Source: Eonycteris spelaea
Taxonomy: Eukaryota; Chordata; Mammalia; Chiroptera; Pteropodidae
DNA length: 64,000 nucleotides
Direction of reading: 5' to 3'
Assembly: GCA_003508835.1 (NCBI GenBank)
Contig: PUFA01000007.1
Location: 15,957,001 to 16,021,000, forward strand
This document shows positions 23,821 through 33,974 of this stretch, one piece after another (position 1 is the first letter of the stretch; each line of letters begins with the position of its first letter). Both the position numbers and the translations under genes were made by a program. The notes under the pieces are model-generated. The model made no database searches. It saw only the letters and a program-made list of their open reading frames with translations, and was not told the DNA's origin.

Positions 23821-25059
23821 AGTCAAGAACTTAAAACAGCCCAGCAACATTTCAACTTTTATTTTCAGTTTCTTGCTGAAGTTCTACTGTCATCCTGTTG
23901 TTGGACACTAGGAGTCAGTCTCTGTGTATCTTTACACTTCCTCTTTTCTGCTTCCACTTGGTCAAGTTGGCTTGGTTACTTGCATCCAGAGAATCTCATT
24001 TAATATAGACAACTAATTCCCACTAAACCTGGGATGAATTCGTAGACCCTTATTAATAACCCAAGATATTTTGGCTTGTGTTTTAATATCCTGCCTTTTG
24101 AATATTACCCTATACTATTAGCTGCTAGTTTTATACCTGATATTTGATTTGAGTTGAAGAGCTATGTCTGATTCTCTTTTGTTACACCCTCCAGCTGAGC
24201 TTGCTTTGTCCTTTGCTGCCCTCAGTGGCTCCCTCCCCAAAGCATTTTTACCTAAACACACTAGACACAAAAAAGATCTTATTTTCATATGACTGGCGAA
24301 AACAAACTTTTATGTAAATGCAGTGACATTTTCATAATAGTAAAGTGCTATAAGAACTAAAACTATTTTTAAGAAAAGAAAAAATATCATGGAGGAAAGA
24401 AAAGATAAATGACAGAGCTCCTAAAAAAGAAGGATGTAGGAATTAGGCTTTCTCATCAAAAGATTATGTCCTTGACATTCATGATGTTCTCATTATTATT
24501 TATTTATTTTTTTTTTGTAATTTAAGTCTCTGTTATTAAGTTAAAACTTAAGGAGAAAAAATCGATTAATTTATTGGTGAATAAACATATGACAGACAGA
24601 GAAAGTGATATTTATTTGATTATTTGAAATTTTGTGTGGTCTGATTTCACATTCCCAAAGAAGAATACAACTATTCATGATCATATTGAAATGCTAATGA
24701 ATATAAATTTAGTAATTTAGATATCATTAGAAAATAATCACACTTGTTTGTTTAAAAGCTGTTTATATGTTTAAATAATATTTTATTTTGAATTCATAAG
24801 GGAAATTAAATGATTTAATAAAACTGAGGGGTCAATTTGAATAAATGACAAGAATTTCTTATTCAAACACATGGTCTCAGCCAAGTTTGGAAGTCTTCAA
24901 TATGGGTAGGCTATGTTGGTAAATTAATATGGAAATAAAGACTAAATAACTTGTAATTTACTTGGAATTTTCTAACCAAATTGGTCCCATGATATTTACT
25001 TTGAACCTTTTTCCTTTTTCTCCCAAATATAAGTGCTTGTTTAGGCATTTATCCACTGA
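23821..25059. other. Unassigned AT-rich stretch
   Basis: About 1.2 kb without recognised features apart from a T run at 24507-24516. Confidence 0.4.
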
Positions 25060-25440
25060 ATAACTGATTTATTAAACATTATTAAACAAACATAGCACTA
25101 TACTGGCCAATTTAAGGAAAAAATCTGAAATTCACTTCTCTGAATGCATGATCATGATCATAAACAATTATAATTCAAAGAAGGACTCTGGAGATACATG
25201 GTTTTAAGAGGTATAAAGGAAGGATGACACAGCTAAGGAGAGATGGAGGAAAGTTTGTGTTGGTCTTTGAAGTATGAATGAGATTTCCAAGCAGGAATGT
25301 GTTAAGACAGGAATCCCTGGGAGGTTCAGTGTTTCAAATGCAATACAATGTGGGCAATGCAAGGATGACATCGAGTGCATCCTGCGACTAGGGTATAAGG
25401 AGATCAGAAGTAATGCAAGAAGGAGAAACGATAATGCAGA
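25060..25440 (-). mobile_element. L2 fragment, antisense
   Basis: 'gtctttgaagtatgaatgag', 'tttccaagcaggaatgtg' and nearby G/A-rich blocks match the antisense L2 3' region (GACATTTGAGCTGGG..., CTTGAAGGATGAATAGG, GTTCCAGGCAGAGGG). It is strongly diverged and may contain unrelated insertions. Confidence 0.4.
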
Positions 25441-25511
25441 TAAATGAATGTTCTTTCATCTTAAGAACACTCCTCAGTTTATAACTATAATTTTAAAAGC
25501 ATGTTTTAGAC

Positions 25512-25731
25512 TAGAGGTTGATAAAGTATATCCCAGCCAAATCTGTTCCACTGCCTGCTTTTGTAAATATAATTTTATTAAAATACAGCTCTGCCTATTA
25601 ACTTACATATTGTTCATAGCTGAGTTAGCACTATAACGCAGAGTTGAGTGCTTGCAACAGATGCAATATGGCCTGCAAAGCTTAAAATATTTACTGTTTG
25701 GCCCTTTACAGAAAAAAGTTGCTGAACACTG
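25512..25731 (-). mobile_element. hAT-Tip100-like MITE (Zaphod/Arthur type)
   Basis: Left end TAGAGGTTGATAAAGTATAT, right end AAAAGTTGCTGAACACTG. Internal blocks 'ccactgcctgcttttgtaaa' and 'gcaatatggcctgcaaagc' match the widespread mammalian element whose ends read CAGGGGTTGGCAAACTTTTTC. Flanking 8-mers TTTTAGAC (25504-25511) and TCCTAGAT (25732-25739) agree at 5 of 8 positions, the differences being pyrimidine transitions, as expected for an old hAT target duplication. Length 220 bp. Superfamily call fairly sure; family name from memory. Confidence 0.65.
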
Positions 25732-25784
25732 TCCTAGATTTCTGTGCAGTTATTGATGATGGTATTAGGTGTCAAAATAGCTAC

Positions 25785-25935
25785 GAGGTATGTTAAACTT
25801 ATAGCATAGTCAGTGCACTGTAATGGTATCATATATCCCTGGGCAAGTTTTTTACTTTTTCTGTACCAAATGCAAAGAATGATTTAGAAGAAGAATCACA
25901 TAATTGTATTCTAATGTATTCTCGACCATATTTGA
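25785..25935 (+). mobile_element. Possible MIR SINE, sense
   Basis: 'tatatccctgggcaagtttt' followed by 'actttttctgtacc' and an A/G-rich part resembles the MIR core GTGACCTTGGGCAAGTTACTT...TCTGTAAAATGGG. Only this part is convincing. Confidence 0.3.
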
Positions 25936-26915
25936 GGCCTGAAAAGATGTCTTTTGAGTGAAAGAATGTTGAATTTTTGCTTTCAGGACTCTATAAATAA
26001 TAGAAATACTATTTTTTCCAAATGGTTATTTTCTGGCTTTTACATTAATTTTAAAGATAAAAAAATGAATATGTGAAAAAAAAATTGCTCTCTGTCCCCT
26101 TACTTGCAGTTTAGGTTAGGGCTGTTTTTGAACTCTAGATCCTCTAAGGTATAATTTGCACTGGTTGCTTTTACAAACTACTTTGAAAATATATCCTTTC
26201 CCTAGTGCCATCAACTATCTTTTATCAGCAATTCTTACACTTATGAAAGCTTCTATTCTCATCATGTGGCACTGCATCTTATATGTATCACAGAGTTTGG
26301 GGGCAGGTAGCAATGATGCCCTGGGGTTATTTTCTCTGTAATGGAAAGCGATAACTCTTCAGAGTCCATTTCCAAGGTGAACTTGGCTCCTGTGGTTATC
26401 TATGCTGCTTCTAAGTCATACATATGATTGCTTCTGAATCTTTCAGAAGACCACTGTGGGTGCTGCAAAAAAGGGCTCAAAAACTTAAAAAAAAAAAAAA
26501 ACCTAAAAAAAGTTATAAGTAAATGTACTTTTTAAGAGATTTATAAATATTGCGTATTTGGCAATGGACAGGAACATTGAAAAACAAAATCAAATCATAA
26601 TCAAGTATAAGAATCTGGGAGTGAGGATGCTAGAGAGAAATCACTTTCAGAGAACCTAATAACACAATTAAATGTCTAATAACACATTAAATAATTTTCA
26701 GTGTTTCAAGAATTATTCCTTTGGCAGTTTGTATGTGCTGGAAAAGGCTAGTAGGCAAATATTGGATATGTATAATCTTACGTTTAATATATAATTCCTA
26801 TATTTAATATGTACTTATATTTATTTATGTATTTGGATATATACATGTATATATGTGTCATTGGTATGTTTATCTAATTGTCTAATTGTATTCACCTGTC
26901 TGTATTTTGTAATAG
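25936..26915. other. Unassigned AT-rich stretch
   Basis: Nothing recognised. A 15-base A run lies near 26487-26501. The frame 26156-26341 has no similarity that I can name. Confidence 0.4.
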
Positions 26916-27229
26916 ACATGATTTTTTTTAGTTCCTAAAAATGCCTAACATCAGTTTTAGATTTCTCTCTCTCGTCCTCTCTGTCTCTTCCTCTTTCTCC
27001 ATGTACAGATATATAATCTTATAATATAAAATGTATGTTTATATATATATAATATATATGACCCATTTCTTTATTCAGTGGAAAGAGGTTGTATTTAGGG
27101 ATAGTATCTACTTACATTCCTTAAGCTGTTTTTAAACACCATTCAAAACATTTTAACAGATGTATGTTGAGAAATCAAAAATATTTCAGAACTGATGTTA
27201 GGCATCTTTAGGGCTAAAAAAAGTTATGT
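26916..27229. mobile_element. Inverted-repeat element, family not recognised
   Basis: Two arms of about 38 bases, left 26916-26954 and right 27192-27229, are reverse complements with only a few mismatches and one gap. The inner 14 bases, ATGCCTAACATCAG, are identical, and the outer part is a T-run plus AG and a CCTAAA block. Similarity continues inward over GATTTCTC. The ends read CATGAT-T7 and CATAAC-T7; TA flanks the right end and GA the left. At 314 bp with no open frame it looks like a MITE (non-autonomous DNA transposon), possibly mariner-type, but I cannot name the family. Confidence 0.6.
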
Positions 27230-27279
27230 ATCTTATTTCAAATTTATAGTTAGGGAGATGCACTTAGACAAATGTGACA

Positions 27280-27800
27280 ATGATTATAAGATAATACAGA
27301 CTAAGTAATTCAGAAAAATATCAGCAAAATATTTTAGAAGGTTCAAAAGAGGGATGGGTTACATTTAGTTGTGAGGATCAGGAAGAGTTCCATGAGGAAA
27401 GTAGCAATTAGAATGAGACTTAGAGAATAAAAGGTTTCCACCAACCATTGAATGAAGGGGAAATTTCAAGTGAAATATCCAGAGAACATGGGGGAACTAC
27501 ATGGCATCAGCAAAGCTCAGAACTCTGACTAGTTAATTATTTTTATTTTAAAAATATTTTTATAGTTCATAAAGTAGGCAGGTGTGGTTATATGAAATAA
27601 ACGTGGAAAGAATAAATAAGTTAAATTGTATGGGCTGGAATTTGGTTGTGAGCAATTGAAGACTTTGAGCAGGAAAGATCTGAGTCGCACTTTAGAAATA
27701 TCACTTTGTTGAAAATAAGCTGTAGGGAAGAAAATGGAGAAGAAGAAATAGGATGGCTGGTTTTGTGGGCAGGCTATAACTACTCCAAGAGAGAAGTGAT
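27280..27800 (-). mobile_element. L2 fragment, antisense
   Basis: 'aggaagagttccatgaggaa', 'gacttagagaataaaaggt', 'gaagactttgagcaggaaag' and 'atatcactttgttgaaaata' follow the antisense L2 order (GGAAGGCTTCATGGAGGA, GAAGGGTTTTAAGCAGGGG, GGATCACTCTGGCTGC). The minus-strand frame 27529-27876 overlaps it but shows no intact RT motif. Confidence 0.55.
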
Positions 27801-27829
27801 AAAAAACATAATAATTGTCAAATACTTTT

Positions 27830-28060
27830 GAGTTTCTTACATGGTCTAGTTGCTGTTCTAATAGACGTCTGTACATATATTGACTTAACTTATTCTAACA
27901 TCAGATGTGATCAAATGTGGTAGGTACATCAATCATATGTGGTGGGTACTATTGTAACAACAACTTCACAAAGGAGGAGTCTGAAATAATACCAAAAAAA
28001 AAAAATTACACTGGTTTGCCTAAAGTTAAATAGCTTATAATAAATATGTAAATGTGAGTG
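27830..28060 (-). mobile_element. MIR SINE, antisense
   Basis: 'gtctagttgctgttctaata', 'attgacttaacttattctaa', 'gtggtgggtactattgtaac' and 'ttgcctaaagttaaatagct' match the antisense MIR consensus (GCACTGTTCTAAGC, TTAACTCATTTAATCC, GAGGTAGGTACTATTATTA, TTGCCCAAGGTCACACAGC). A short A run (27994-28006) interrupts it. Confidence 0.65.
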
Positions 28061-28199
28061 CTTATTAAGTTTTAGACATTCACTCAATATATGTGGATTG
28101 AGTAAATAAAAGGACTAACTATGTAAGCTACATATTTTTTTCTTGTTACCATTAAATTACTATAGTAAACCATGCTTTTTTAATAAAAAATTTTGATTA

Positions 28200-29005
28200 C
28201 CCTATTTTTTGAAATGCAGGGATGCAGTCTCCCTCGCAGAAGGGAAAAACACTTTCTTACTTCAGTGTAAAAGGATAAAATTATTTTAATATTTGATACA
28301 ATTCACCAGTGAAGCCATCTGTTCTAGAATTTCATTTTGGGGGGAAGTGTTTGATTAGTGAATTAATCTCCTAACTAGTAATTGATCTAAGTTCGTATTT
28401 TCTATTTTCTCATGATTTAGTCTTAGTAGGTTGTATATTTCTGGGAATTATTTCATTTCTCCTAGGTTGTATAATTGTTCATTAGTCTCTTATTATCCTT
28501 TCTATTTCTATAATATCAGTTGTAACATCTCTTTAATTTCTGATTTTATTTATTTTAGCCTTCTATCTTTTTTCCTCTTGAGTCTGGCTAAAAGTTTTTC
28601 AGTTTTGTTTACTTTTTCAAAGAACCAGCCCTTAGTTTAATTGATCTTCTCTATTTTTAGCCTCTATTTCATTTGCTTCTGCCCCAATTTTTTGTAATTT
28701 CCTTTTACTAATTTTGTGATTCATTTGTTCTTTTTCCATTTCCATGAGGTGTGAAGTTAGGTTGTTTATTTGAGACCTCGCTTCTTTCTTGAGGTAGACA
28801 TTTATTGCTATGAACTTTCCTCTTAGGACTGCTTTTGCCGCATCCCACAAATTTTGGTACATTTCCATTTTTGTTTGTCTCAAGGCAATTTTTAAACTTC
28901 TCTTTTGATTTCTTCTTTGAACCACTGGTTTTTTCAGTAGTATGTCATTTAATCTACACATTTGTGAAATTTTCAGTTTTATTTATGTAGTTAATTTCTA
29001 GGTTT
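28200..29005 (-). mobile_element. L1 ORF2 fragment, antisense half of an inverted L1
   Basis: The 109-codon minus-strand frame 28632-28961 is clearly L1 ORF2 between the endonuclease and RT domains: it contains [19 protein letters not shown] and [10 protein letters not shown]. Further left, around 28310-28345, the reverse complement gives the segment before the RT core (SPGPDGF region, here altered). It breaks off near 29005. The sense-strand L1 3' end follows almost at once (29035), so the pair may be one insertion with an inverted 5' part. No intact ORF remains. Confidence 0.8.
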
Positions 29006-29034
29006 TTATCATGTGTTCAGAGGAGATGCTTAAC

Positions 29035-29830
29035 ATACATAGAGCTAACAAATATGTGAAAAAAATGCTCAACGTCATTCATCGTTATGAAATGAAAAAA
29101 CTACAAGAGATATCACCTCACATCTGTTAAAATAGATATTACTAAAAAGGCAAGAAATAACAAGTGCTGGCAAGGACATGGGGGGAGGTAAAAGGGAACT
29201 TTTGTGCACTGTTGGTGAACATGTAAATTGGCACAACCACTATGGAAAACAGTGTGGAAGTTCCTCAAAAAATTATAAATAGGACAACATATATAACCAA
29301 CAATTCCACTTCGGGTATTTATCGGAAGAAAATAAAAACACTAATTCGGAAACATATATGCACCCGCATGTTTATTGCAGCACTATCTGTAATAAGCCAA
29401 GACATGGAAACAATCTAAGTCTCCATCAGTGGATAAATGAATAAAGAAATTGTGGTATATGTATATAATGGGATGTTATTCAGCCACAAAAAAGAATGCG
29501 GTCTTGCCATTTATAACAACATGGATGGATCTCAAGGGCATTAACCAAGTGAGATAAGTCAGAAAAAGACAAATACAATATAATCCCTTTTATATGTGGA
29601 ATCTTAAAAAAAAAAAAAAAAAGCCTGTAGTTACAGAGAACAGATTGGTGACCGTCAGAGGCAGGAAATCAGGGGTGGGGGGAAGGGTGGTAGAAGAAAT
29701 GTGTAAGCAGTGATTAAAATGAATAGTATATATAATAGAAAAAAGATTGTGAGTAACTTAAAAAATGTGTGAATATCTTAAGAAAATTTTGACTATGATT
29801 TTTCCTGAAAGACAAAAAAAAATTTAAATA
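29035..29830 (+). mobile_element. L1 3' end, sense half
   Basis: Covers the end of ORF2 and the 3' UTR. Blocks: 'aaaatgctcaacgtcattca', 'agagatatcacctcacatct', 'gtaaattggcacaaccacta', 'gacatggaaacaatctaagt', 'aacatggatggatctcaagg', 'gtgagataagtcagaaaaag', then a G-rich 3' UTR part and an A-rich end at about 29810-29825. Stops and indels break ORF2. An internal A run (29607-29623) is simple-sequence growth. Confidence 0.85.
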
Positions 29831-30949
29831 AATAAATGATGAGTGAACCATATTCATGGATGGAAAGACTCAGCAACAATTCCAAAACTAGCTTATAACT
29901 TACTTTTTAGAACTTGACGGCATACTTCCGAAGTTCATCTAAAAAAATAAATTACAAATTCTCAAATTCTCAAAAAAGACTTTTAAAGAAAAAAAAGGAG
30001 GGTCTTTCCTGACAGGTATGTAAAAATACTAATGATAAAAAGTGAAAAATACCTAAAATCTAAAATGACTATTTCCTTTGTGTTTTCTAAATGTGTCAAA
30101 AGCTAAAATATGCTTTATAATTGTAAATAATAATGATAATAATAATAATAAAGGACGATTAATAAGTAGCCTAAAGAGAAGAGTTGGAATCTAGAAAATG
30201 GAAATAAAGTATCTTGGGATGAATAAACAATACTAATTGATATATTAATACCATTTTAGGGTATAGTGGTTAAAACCCTTTATAAAGATAGTTATTATGT
30301 ATGTTATATAATTTTTTTTTTGCATTACTATGCAAAAAAAGAATCACTAAAAGTCTTCAGTTAAATATGCTACAGAGACTCATACAAATGAGCCACAGGA
30401 ATGTATCACGAAGGCTCAAGTAATAGGCAATATAATAGTAGGCATGTTTCAGTGCAGGAAACAGATATTTCCTACAGAAAAGAATTTAAAAGAGGATATT
30501 AGGTGCTGTCTTTGGCATGGCTAGGGAAATAGAAATCACAGAGAAACAGTAAGACTATTGCCTGGAAGGGTGTACGAACATGACCAGGATCCAAATTTTG
30601 CTCTGCTGGGAACTCTGCCGGTGAAATCACAAGTGTCCCACATCCTAGAAGCCGGTGACTATCAATATCTACACATGCTGGAGGCCCTTAGTCTAAAATC
30701 CATACTACAGAGAGGTGACATCAGCCCCACTTCTACCTTTCCAAACTCATGCTTGTATCTCTGATTGGTACAACACAATTCACATTTTGGTACTAGGAAG
30801 AAAATAACAGATTGCATCTTCCCAACCACTCTTAACAGAGGCAGGGTAAAATAGAAATTGAAAGAGCCTCTGAAAACATATGAAACTAACAAGTTTCTAA
30901 AGTAGGAATATGAGTTGTATATTTTTATAAGGAAAAAAATATGCAATTT
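29831..30949. other. Unassigned AT-rich stretch
   Basis: No feature recognised other than a short ATA-repeat (30126-30150). Frames 30558-30764 (plus) and 30662-30946 (minus) overlap in opposite directions and have no known similarity. Confidence 0.4.
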
Positions 30950-31480
30950 TACTCCTAATTAAAGAAATATAAATTAAAACCAAAATGTAATGTTCTTCTA
31001 ATGTTTTAAAATTTTTAAAATTCTGAGAGAAGTTCAGGAGAGATGTGAAAAATTCTCATTCCACTAAAAAAAACAAAGAGTAAATAGATACACCTTATCT
31101 GGACAACAATTTGAATAAGTATTTAGAGAGCTAAATGATTTCATCCTTCGATGTGATAATATAGTTTTTGGAATCCAGCTTAAGAAATAATGTGGTCTCC
31201 AATTTATTATAGAACTATTGCAATGGGAAAAATAGGCAGCCTTATTTAGAAGTATGAAAAATGAGAAACTAATTAATGTTCAACTAAAGGGGAATAGTTT
31301 GATAGGTTATGTTACCTCTATACAATAGTTTATTATAAAGCTTTGTAATGACATTGGAAAACATTCATCTTAGATAAAAACAAGCAGGACACAAAACCTA
31401 TTTATAAATGCAGTGCTAATTTTTTAAAATATTCACAAATGAAGAAAAAAGGAATAATGTTGTCTACCTTGTTTTGTAAC
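30950..31480 (+). mobile_element. Old L1 3' end, sense
   Basis: 'gacattggaaaacattcatc', 'aaaacaagcaggacacaaaa' and 'ctctatacaatagtttatta' match the end of ORF2 / 3' UTR of old L1 families (ATGACATGGGAAAATGC, GTGAAAAAAGCAGGATACAAAA, ATACAATGGAATATTATG). Highly diverged; its 5' limit is uncertain. Confidence 0.5.
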
Positions 31481-31534
31481 ACTTTTTATTGATTTTTTAT
31501 AAATGTCAATATAAAAAAAGAACTTTTTTTTAAA

Positions 31535-31645
31535 CTTGCCTATGTGCCAGCTATTGTTCTTAGAATGGAGGTATATTTTAGTTCATTTATTTAACCATTG
31601 CTAGGTTGATAGATCAAGGAAAAGGAAAGCTTTGTGGGCCAATAA
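31535..31645 (-). mobile_element. MIR or L2 tail, antisense
   Basis: 'gcctatgtgccagctattgt' followed by 'tcttagaatggaggtatat' resembles the shared antisense MIR/L2 terminus (ACTATGTGCCAGGCACTGTTCTAAG). Only about 60 bases are convincing. Confidence 0.4.
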
Positions 31646-31920
31646 AATCATTAACCAGATTTAAAGCAAATCATTTAATATTTTTAAATGGCGATATAAA
31701 CAAAGACATGAAAAAAACTTCATTATCAGCATAGGCTATGTTAATTCTCTTTGATTGTCATATGAATCAGTGTTAGCACATCCGGAAATTTATCATAATA
31801 ATAAATTATTACTTGCTCTTTTCCATTAAATCATTAGGTTCAATGACCATTTTAGAAAAGCTATGTGATTTTAGTATTTTAATTTCATTTATGGACTTTT
31901 TGTCCGGAGCCTAATGAGAC
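31646..31920. other. Unassigned spacer
   Basis: Nothing recognised. Confidence 0.4.
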
Positions 31921-31995
31921 TTTTCTTTCTTCCTTCCTTCCCTTCCTCTCTCCCTCCCTCCCTTCCTTCCTTTCTTCCTTTCTTCTTCCCTTTTT
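31921..31995 (+). repeat. Pyrimidine-rich CCTT/CTTT array
   Basis: An almost pure C/T tract with CCTT, CCCT and TTTC units. It lies immediately before the antisense L1 3' UTR that starts near 31996. Confidence 0.9.
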
Positions 31996-32230
31996 CAGTT
32001 TTATTGAAGTATAATTAACAAATAGAATTGCAAGATATATTTAAAGCATGCAATATGATGATTCAATGTATGTGGTAAAAGGATTCCCAACCCCAGCTCC
32101 CGCCCCAATGAATTTATTTATCACACCCTTTACCAATTTACCTTTCTTGTGTGTGTATGTGTGAGAATTTACGTTCTATTCAGAGGACTTTTCTAGGAAG
32201 CCTGATTATCGTAGATCTCATTTCTTTGCA
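31996..32230 (-). mobile_element. L1 3' UTR fragment, antisense
   Basis: Starts 'cagttttattgaagtataat' and continues through 'aacaaatagaattgcaag' and 'gatgattcaatgtatgtgg', the antisense form of the L1MA/L1MB-type 3' UTR (TTTTATTGAGATATAATTGACAT..., ATAATGATTCGATATATG). A related fragment lies at 53495-53690. Confidence 0.6.
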
Positions 32231-32382
32231 AATAGAATACTGGTATAGTAGAGCTAGTTAGTATTCAAAAAAAAAAAAAATCACCGAGCGAAGTGGTTTT
32301 TCATACTGTTACGTAGATGATAAGACATTTGCTTTTGTTATTCCTGGTGCCTTAACTTTGATCTCTCTCTTAAAAATAAATA

Positions 32383-32433
<51 letters not shown>
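32383..32433. repeat. (ATAG)n microsatellite, about 13 units
   Basis: Uninterrupted GATA/ATAG tetranucleotides, followed by three AAGC units. The 60-codon minus-strand frame with repeated SIYL is simply this repeat translated. Its length and purity make it a likely polymorphic marker. Confidence 0.95.
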
Positions 32434-32434
<1 letters not shown>

Positions 32435-32439
32435 GCAAG

Positions 32440-33174
32440 CAAGCACAGATCCAGGAAATGCTGTACCTGTGTCAACAGGCATCAGAGACAAATTTTACTT
32501 TGTTTAATAAACTATTTTTTTTTATTTATTTCATGGATATGAGATGTCCTGTCAGAATATATTTTATTGATGTTAGAAATATATCTTGCATCTTTGATTC
32601 TGACTCACTGAAATGGACTGGTTACCAAAAGCTACCTCATCACACCTTAAGGTAGTGGAAAGACTTCCCCTCGAATTATGTGTTTTTTGATGCATTGGAT
32701 CTGCCCTCTGTCACAGAGATCACATTGTGAAGTAAGAATGAGAGATGCAAAAACTTCCCGGAGAACCAAAGGACAAGCAATGTTGGCTTAGCAAAGGAAT
32801 TCAGTGTCACAATCAGGGAATCAAGACTAAAGATTCTTAGTAGGTTTTTAAAGCAAATTCTAATACTGTCCTATGAAGAATTCAATGCAGACTCAGGGGA
32901 CAGAATGGCAGCTTCAGTATGGTAAAAATAATGTCTCAGAGGTACCATTCCCTTTGTTTGCAAGTTTAGAATGAAAGGAAATAGCAGACACTGAATTTGG
33001 GAATTTATCTTGGTAGGAGACAATGTTTCCAATGGGTCACTCATGTTTTTGTACCTGACCTTAGCAACAAGCATTGATAGTTTTGCTCCAACCTATCTTT
33101 CCAAGGATGCTTTTGGAAGCAGTTAGCTTTGGAAGATAGAGATAGAGTTTCCCTCTAGGACAGAGGGCAGATGT
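32440..33174. other. Unassigned stretch, possibly the U3 part of an LTR
   Basis: No feature recognised with confidence. It is more balanced in base composition than its surroundings and leads into the LTR-like sequence at 33175-33470, so part of it may belong to that element. Confidence 0.3.
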
Positions 33175-33470
33175 GTTCTTTTTAGTATATGATAAAGGTA
33201 ACTTCTCCCTTTAGAGCAAAAAATTGGGCAGGTTTGCTAGAAGCATTAAAAGATCCAGATTTATTAAACCCTGGGTCCCTGGGCCCTTGTCTACACACAG
33301 TATTATCTGCCTGATCCCTGTGGGACTTTGGGGGCAGGAGAACCAATGCTCATGCTGCCTACTCTGTCACAAGTAATAAAGTTCTTCACCTCTGACCCTG
33401 AACCATGTGTTCCACCAGCATCTATGGCAGCATCTAAGCTGCGGAAACTAACTGGTTAGGTTACAAGCAG
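33175..33470 (+). mobile_element. Probable ERV LTR end, sense
   Basis: A possible TATA-like region (tatatgataaagg, about 33187) is followed by a G/C-rich block (33282-33360) and AATAAA within 'cacaagtaataaagttcttc' (33369-33388). Then comes a C/A-rich U5-like part. This R-U5 order is typical of mammalian ERV LTRs. A 5' end, TG/CA termini and target duplication could not be fixed. A gene terminal exon or retrocopy is the alternative, but there is no poly(A) run after it. Confidence 0.4.
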
Positions 33471-33479
33471 AGCAAAATA

Positions 33480-33970
33480 TTAGTCTTGACACATTGTAGT
33501 TATTTATTTTTAAAGATTTTTCTAATTATAAAAACAATATTTTCTTAGTACAGGGAATTTGAAAAGTAGAGGAGATATGTAAGAAGAAAACAAATTCATA
33601 ATGTCCACATCCAGAGAAGAGTCATATTTTGATGTTAGCACAAATTGTAACCTTGCTATATATGTATAAATACATAAAGCTATGTCCTCATGCTAATAAC
33701 ATAAATCGCATTTTGTTTACTCGTTTTGTCCTCTAAAATTATATGTGAGTATTTCTGTGTCATTAATTTTTAAGCATGATTTTGACTATCTGTTCAGTAT
33801 TCACTTTTATTATAACTAAACCATTATTTACATAATTAGCCTTCTATTTTTGAAACATTTTGGTAATTTGGAACTTTTAGCTATTAAAAACAATTCTACA
33901 ATGAACATCTTTTCATACCGTTAGTGTGCTTTTCTTGTATACATGTAAAAAATAATCTGCCAGGTAAAAC
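33480..33970 (-). mobile_element. Old L1 3' end, antisense
   Basis: 'tttctaattataaaaacaat', 'ggaatttgaaaagtagagga', 'gtgtcattaatttttaagca' and 'caattctacaatgaacatct' follow the antisense 3' end of old L1M families (TTTTCTAATTATAAAAATAATAC, GCTGCAATGAACATC). No coding remains. Confidence 0.55.
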
Positions 33971-33974
33971 TGCT

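Noticed and set aside
23656..23911. Antiparallel Arg/Glu-rich and Ser/Leu/Pro-rich frames
   Set aside because: They arise from the GGGA/GAGA purine array.
28632..28961. 109-codon minus-strand frame with clear protein similarity
   Set aside because: It is a remnant of L1 ORF2 within a broken L1, not a host gene; it is annotated as part of the mobile element.
32309..32491. Minus-strand frame with repeated SIYL units, resembling a repeat protein
   Set aside because: It is the (ATAG)n microsatellite read in a frame without stops.
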